Positions 61,485-64,000 of a DNA stretch of 64,000 nt are shown in pieces. Location: NCBI RefSeq assembly GCF_019091455.1, contig NZ_JAGXJN010000004.1:1-64000 (forward strand). The letters run 5' to 3'. The stretch is from Chitinophaga sp. GbtcB8. GTDB lineage: Bacteria; Bacteroidota; Bacteroidia; Chitinophagales; Chitinophagaceae. Each line of letters opens with the position of its first letter. The first letter of the stretch is position 1. A program made the position numbers and the translations under genes. Under the pieces are notes generated by a model, which was not told where the DNA came from, searched no databases, and saw only the letters and a list, made by a program, of their open reading frames with translations.

Positions 61485-62003
61485 TTACTTTTTCTTTACT
61501 CCCAGCGCCGTTAGAATGTCTTCGCTCTTATCCAGCTTGGGATCTGAAAAAATAACGGTAATGCCCCCTGATTTATCCAGCACAAAGTCGTACATCCTGC
61601 TGGCAGCCAGCTTCTGTACGGCGTTGTAGATCTTATCTTGTATGGGTTTGATCAGCTCTTCCCGCTTTTTAAACAGATCACCCTCATAACCAAAGCGTTT
61701 ACGTTGCAGGTCCTTGGCGTCTTTCTCCTTCGCTACTATCTCGTCCTCTCTTTTATGTTTCAGTTCATCCGTCAGCATTACCTGCTCTGCCTGATATGCC
61801 TTGTACATCTTGTCAATATCCTGGAACTTGGCATCTATCTCTTTCTGCCACTGGTCTGCAATGGCATCCAGCTTGGTTTGTGCATCTTTATAATCGGGAA
61901 TGCTTTCCAGTATATACTTTGTGTCTATCACACAATACCGTTGCGCATTCGCCGCACAGGCAGCAACGAGGATAACAGCTAATGTGATGAATAGTTTTTT
62001 CAT
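61485..62003 (-). CDS. OmpH/Skp-family periplasmic chaperone (first copy)
   Basis: A 172-residue protein with signal LFITLAVILVAACAANAQ, the start strand RYCVIDTKYILESIPDYKDA, a charged helical region (WQKEIDAKFQDIDKMYKAYQ, then KHKREDEIVAKEKDAKDLQR) and MYDFVLDKSGGITVIFSDP. It lies 100 bases downstream of bamA, the usual bamA-ompH-ompH order of Bacteroidota. Similar to the next copy but clearly diverged. Confidence 0.92.
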   Translation of the reverse strand: MKKLFITLAVILVAACAANAQRYCVIDTKYILESIPDYKDAQTKLDAIADQWQKEIDAKFQDIDKMYKAYQAEQVMLTDELKHKREDEIVAKEKDAKDLQRKRFGYEGDLFKKREELIKPIQDKIYNAVQKLAASRMYDFVLDKSGGITVIFSDPKLDKSEDILTALGVKKK

Positions 62004-62103
62004 TAGTATGGATTTTAGTTCGCTACTTTTTTAGAAAACGCAATATAAAGTTTATAATTTATTTTAACATCAATCTAACACTGAACTAACACGCTAAGCC
62101 CCC

Positions 62104-64000
62104 TTATTCCGGCTCAAAGCCCAACATAAATGTGAATTTAGCCGCATCTTTTAACCCATTGCCGGGGGTCAAACGGTCAAAACCTATGCCATAGTCAAAT
62201 CCAAGCAAACCAAACATGGGCAGGTAAAAACGCATACCCAAACCGGCGGAGCGGCGCAGGCGGAACGGGTTGTATTCATTAAAGTCCCGGTAACCGTTAG
62301 CCGCTTCCAGGAACGCCAGGCCAAAGATGGTGGAGCTGGGGTTCAGGCTAAGCGGGTAACGCAGCTCCATTACATATTTGTTGAAGATGGTAAACCCTTC
62401 ATAACCAACCGGCTGCCCGTTTTCCGGGTTCAGCTTCGGATTACTGGTATAATATACCGGGTAACCGCGCTGGGAAATAATGTCACGGTCATAGATCGCA
62501 AAGTTGCTCAAACCATCACCACCCAATTCAAAGCGGCCAAAGGGCGACAGCGTGGTGCGGTTGTTATACCGGCTGATATAACCGAATTTGGCGGCCACCT
62601 TCAGCACAAAGGATTTATTATCTGTGCCTTTAGGTTTGGTTAATGGTACATACCATTCTGCATTAAAGCGGTATTTCTGGTATTCTATGAAGTTGAACTG
62701 GTCGGCAATGGATTCTTTGGTGTAATCCTTATCAGGATTGAACAAAGAGTAAGGCGGTGTGAACTGGCCGCTGATCAGGAAGTTGGAACCGCTCCTCGGG
62801 AAGATCTGCTGATCCACAGAAGAACGTGCCAGCGTAAGCTTAAAGCTGATGTTGTTGGAAGTACCGTTAGAGAACCCGATGTTAAAATAATCGTAGTTCT
62901 TCAGCTTATATTGCTGATAGTTCAGCGCATAAATAAGGGTAAAATAATCATCCGGCCATTTCAGCTGCTTACCCAGTGATACCGTGGCGCCCAGTACCTT
63001 AAAGTAGGTATCGTTGCCGGTGGTGGTACCATAAATATACTGGTTATATGCGCTGGGGTTCTGGTAGCTGTTATAAAAGTTTACAGAGAACTGGTTTTGC
63101 TTTTTACCGCCCAGCCAGGGTTCTGTAAATGAGAAGTTATAGGAGCGGTAAGCTTTACCGTTGGAGGATACACGTACGGATAATTTCTGACCATCACCAC
63201 TGGGTAAGGGATCCCAGGTCTCTTTCCGGAAAATGTTACGCAGGGAGAAGTTGTTGAACGTTACACCCAGGGTACCGGTTAAACCAATATAACCACCCCA
63301 GCCGGCCGACAGCTCTAGCTGGTCATTTGCTTTTTCTTCCACCGTATAGTCAATATCCACCGTACCATCCTGTACGTTAGGTACCGGAACAATACCTATT
63401 TTTTCCGGGTTAAAATAACCCAGGTTGGCAATCTGCCGCTGGGAACGCATCAGGTCCGCACGGCTGAATTTTTCACCGGGCAGCGTACGCAGCTCGCGGC
63501 GTATTACGTGTTCGTTCGTTTTATCGTTACCGGCTATACGTACTTCTTTAATGGTTGCCTGCGGGCCTTCTGTAATACGGATCTCGTAGTCAATGGTATC
63601 GCCATGGATGCCGGTTTCTACGGGCTCAATACGGAAGAACAGGTAACCATAGTCCATATACAGGCCGCTGATATCACCGCCTTCTGGCGACAATTGCTTA
63701 CCAATACGTTTTTCCAGCAGCTCCAGGTTATAGGTATCACCTTTTTTAATACCCAGCACACGGGTCAGCAGGGAATCGTTATAACGGGTATTGCCTTTCC
63801 AGGTAATATCGCCGAAATAGTATTTTCTGCCTTCCAGTATCTCCATGTCCACATTCAGGCCACCGGCCTTGGTTTTATAAGTGGTGTCATTTACGATCTG
63901 TGCATCGCGGTAGCCCTGGGAGTTATAATAAGAAATTACTTTTTCCTTGTCCTCTGCATATTTGGTTTCATTGAACTTGGCAGAAGTAAAGAGTTTAAAA
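62104..64000 (-). CDS. bamA: Outer membrane protein assembly factor BamA (5' end cut by window edge)
   Basis: Core of the beta-barrel assembly machine in the outer membrane. The 632 residues visible contain the later POTRA domains (EDKEKVISYYNSQGYRDAQI, ILEGRKYYFGDITWKGNTRY, IRITEGPQATIKEVRIAGND and YTVEEKANDQLELSAGWGGY) and the Omp85 barrel with LGVTFNNFSLRNIF and the C-terminal FGLLGFDYGIGFDRL, ending FTFMLGFEPE. The reading frame is open to the window edge, so the true start and first POTRA domains lie outside. Two Skp-like genes follow. Confidence 0.95.
   Translation of the reverse strand, partial: FKLFTSAKFNETKYAEDKEKVISYYNSQGYRDAQIVNDTTYKTKAGGLNVDMEILEGRKYYFGDITWKGNTRYNDSLLTRVLGIKKGDTYNLELLEKRIGKQLSPEGGDISGLYMDYGYLFFRIEPVETGIHGDTIDYEIRITEGPQATIKEVRIAGNDKTNEHVIRRELRTLPGEKFSRADLMRSQRQIANLGYFNPEKIGIVPVPNVQDGTVDIDYTVEEKANDQLELSAGWGGYIGLTGTLGVTFNNFSLRNIFRKETWDPLPSGDGQKLSVRVSSNGKAYRSYNFSFTEPWLGGKKQNQFSVNFYNSYQNPSAYNQYIYGTTTGNDTYFKVLGATVSLGKQLKWPDDYFTLIYALNYQQYKLKNYDYFNIGFSNGTSNNISFKLTLARSSVDQQIFPRSGSNFLISGQFTPPYSLFNPDKDYTKESIADQFNFIEYQKYRFNAEWYVPLTKPKGTDNKSFVLKVAAKFGYISRYNNRTTLSPFGRFELGGDGLSNFAIYDRDIISQRGYPVYYTSNPKLNPENGQPVGYEGFTIFNKYVMELRYPLSLNPSSTIFGLAFLEAANGYRDFNEYNPFRLRRSAGLGMRFYLPMFGLLGFDYGIGFDRLTPGNGLKDAAKFTFMLGFEPE

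Noticed and set aside
1..64000. CRISPR arrays, prophage genes, rRNA genes, intact IS elements
   Set aside because: No regularly spaced direct repeats with spacers, no phage or transposase genes, and no rRNA sequence were seen on either strand.

Overview
The window is chromosomal DNA of a Bacteroidota bacterium, most likely a Chitinophaga-like member of the Chitinophagaceae. The evidence is a SusC/SusD pair under an ECF sigma/FecR pair, DUF1080 and Gfo/Idh proteins with Tat or lipoprotein signals, promoters of the TTTG-N19-TAnnTTTG type, few Shine-Dalgarno sequences, and the gene order rpmH-rnpA-yidD-S41 protease. There is no phage, CRISPR array, rRNA or intact insertion sequence.

Bases 1-18968 (minus strand) are one long exopolysaccharide/capsule locus of the Wzx/Wzy type. 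Transcription runs from an SLBB export protein and a UDP-sugar dehydrogenase through Wzz, a pseudaminic-acid-like nonulosonate set (PseB, an RmlD-like reductase, PseI, a PseH-like GNAT, PseF), a methyltransferase remnant, Wzx flippase, a sialyltransferase-like enzyme, Wzy polymerase, two glycosyltransferases, two secreted lipoproteins (one DUF4091) and Gmd, which is cut by the window edge. Many genes overlap by 1-4 bases, so they are translationally coupled. This part is visibly more AT-rich than the rest.

Bases 19304-37355 hold an ECF sigma factor with an HGSNAT-like membrane acyltransferase, a sterol-desaturase-family hydroxylase followed six bases later by an unusual tRNA-Cys gene, an AAA ATPase/RtcB RNA ligase operon, a DinB protein, a PA0069-type radical SAM protein, a membrane-anchored MutS relative, a GH125 mannosidase with a YncE/phosphoesterase protein, and the fused B12-dependent mutase IcmF. 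Between 25.1 and 26.8 kb are two look-alike small-transcript modules (strong promoter, 28-31 codon ORF, terminator, 43-45 codon ORF, terminator). They are the most likely undescribed elements here.

Bases 37841-47419 are housekeeping and regulatory genes: a Nudix-type regulator, an amidohydrolase, ligA, a methyltransferase, tadA, an SPFH protein, a PAS-LuxR regulator and superoxide dismutase. The 774-base gap at 43.8-44.5 kb is built of nested inverted repeats and may be a non-autonomous element.

Bases 47489-57582 (minus) form a glycan/phosphoester utilisation locus: ECF sigma, FecR, SusC with STN domain, SusD, an EEP-family lipoprotein, a Gfo/Idh oxidoreductase and a DUF1080 hydrolase. Bases 57826-64000 carry the S41 protease, YidD, RNase P protein, L34, two OmpH/Skp chaperones and BamA (cut by the window edge). 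All functions are inferred by reading sequence; no database search was run.
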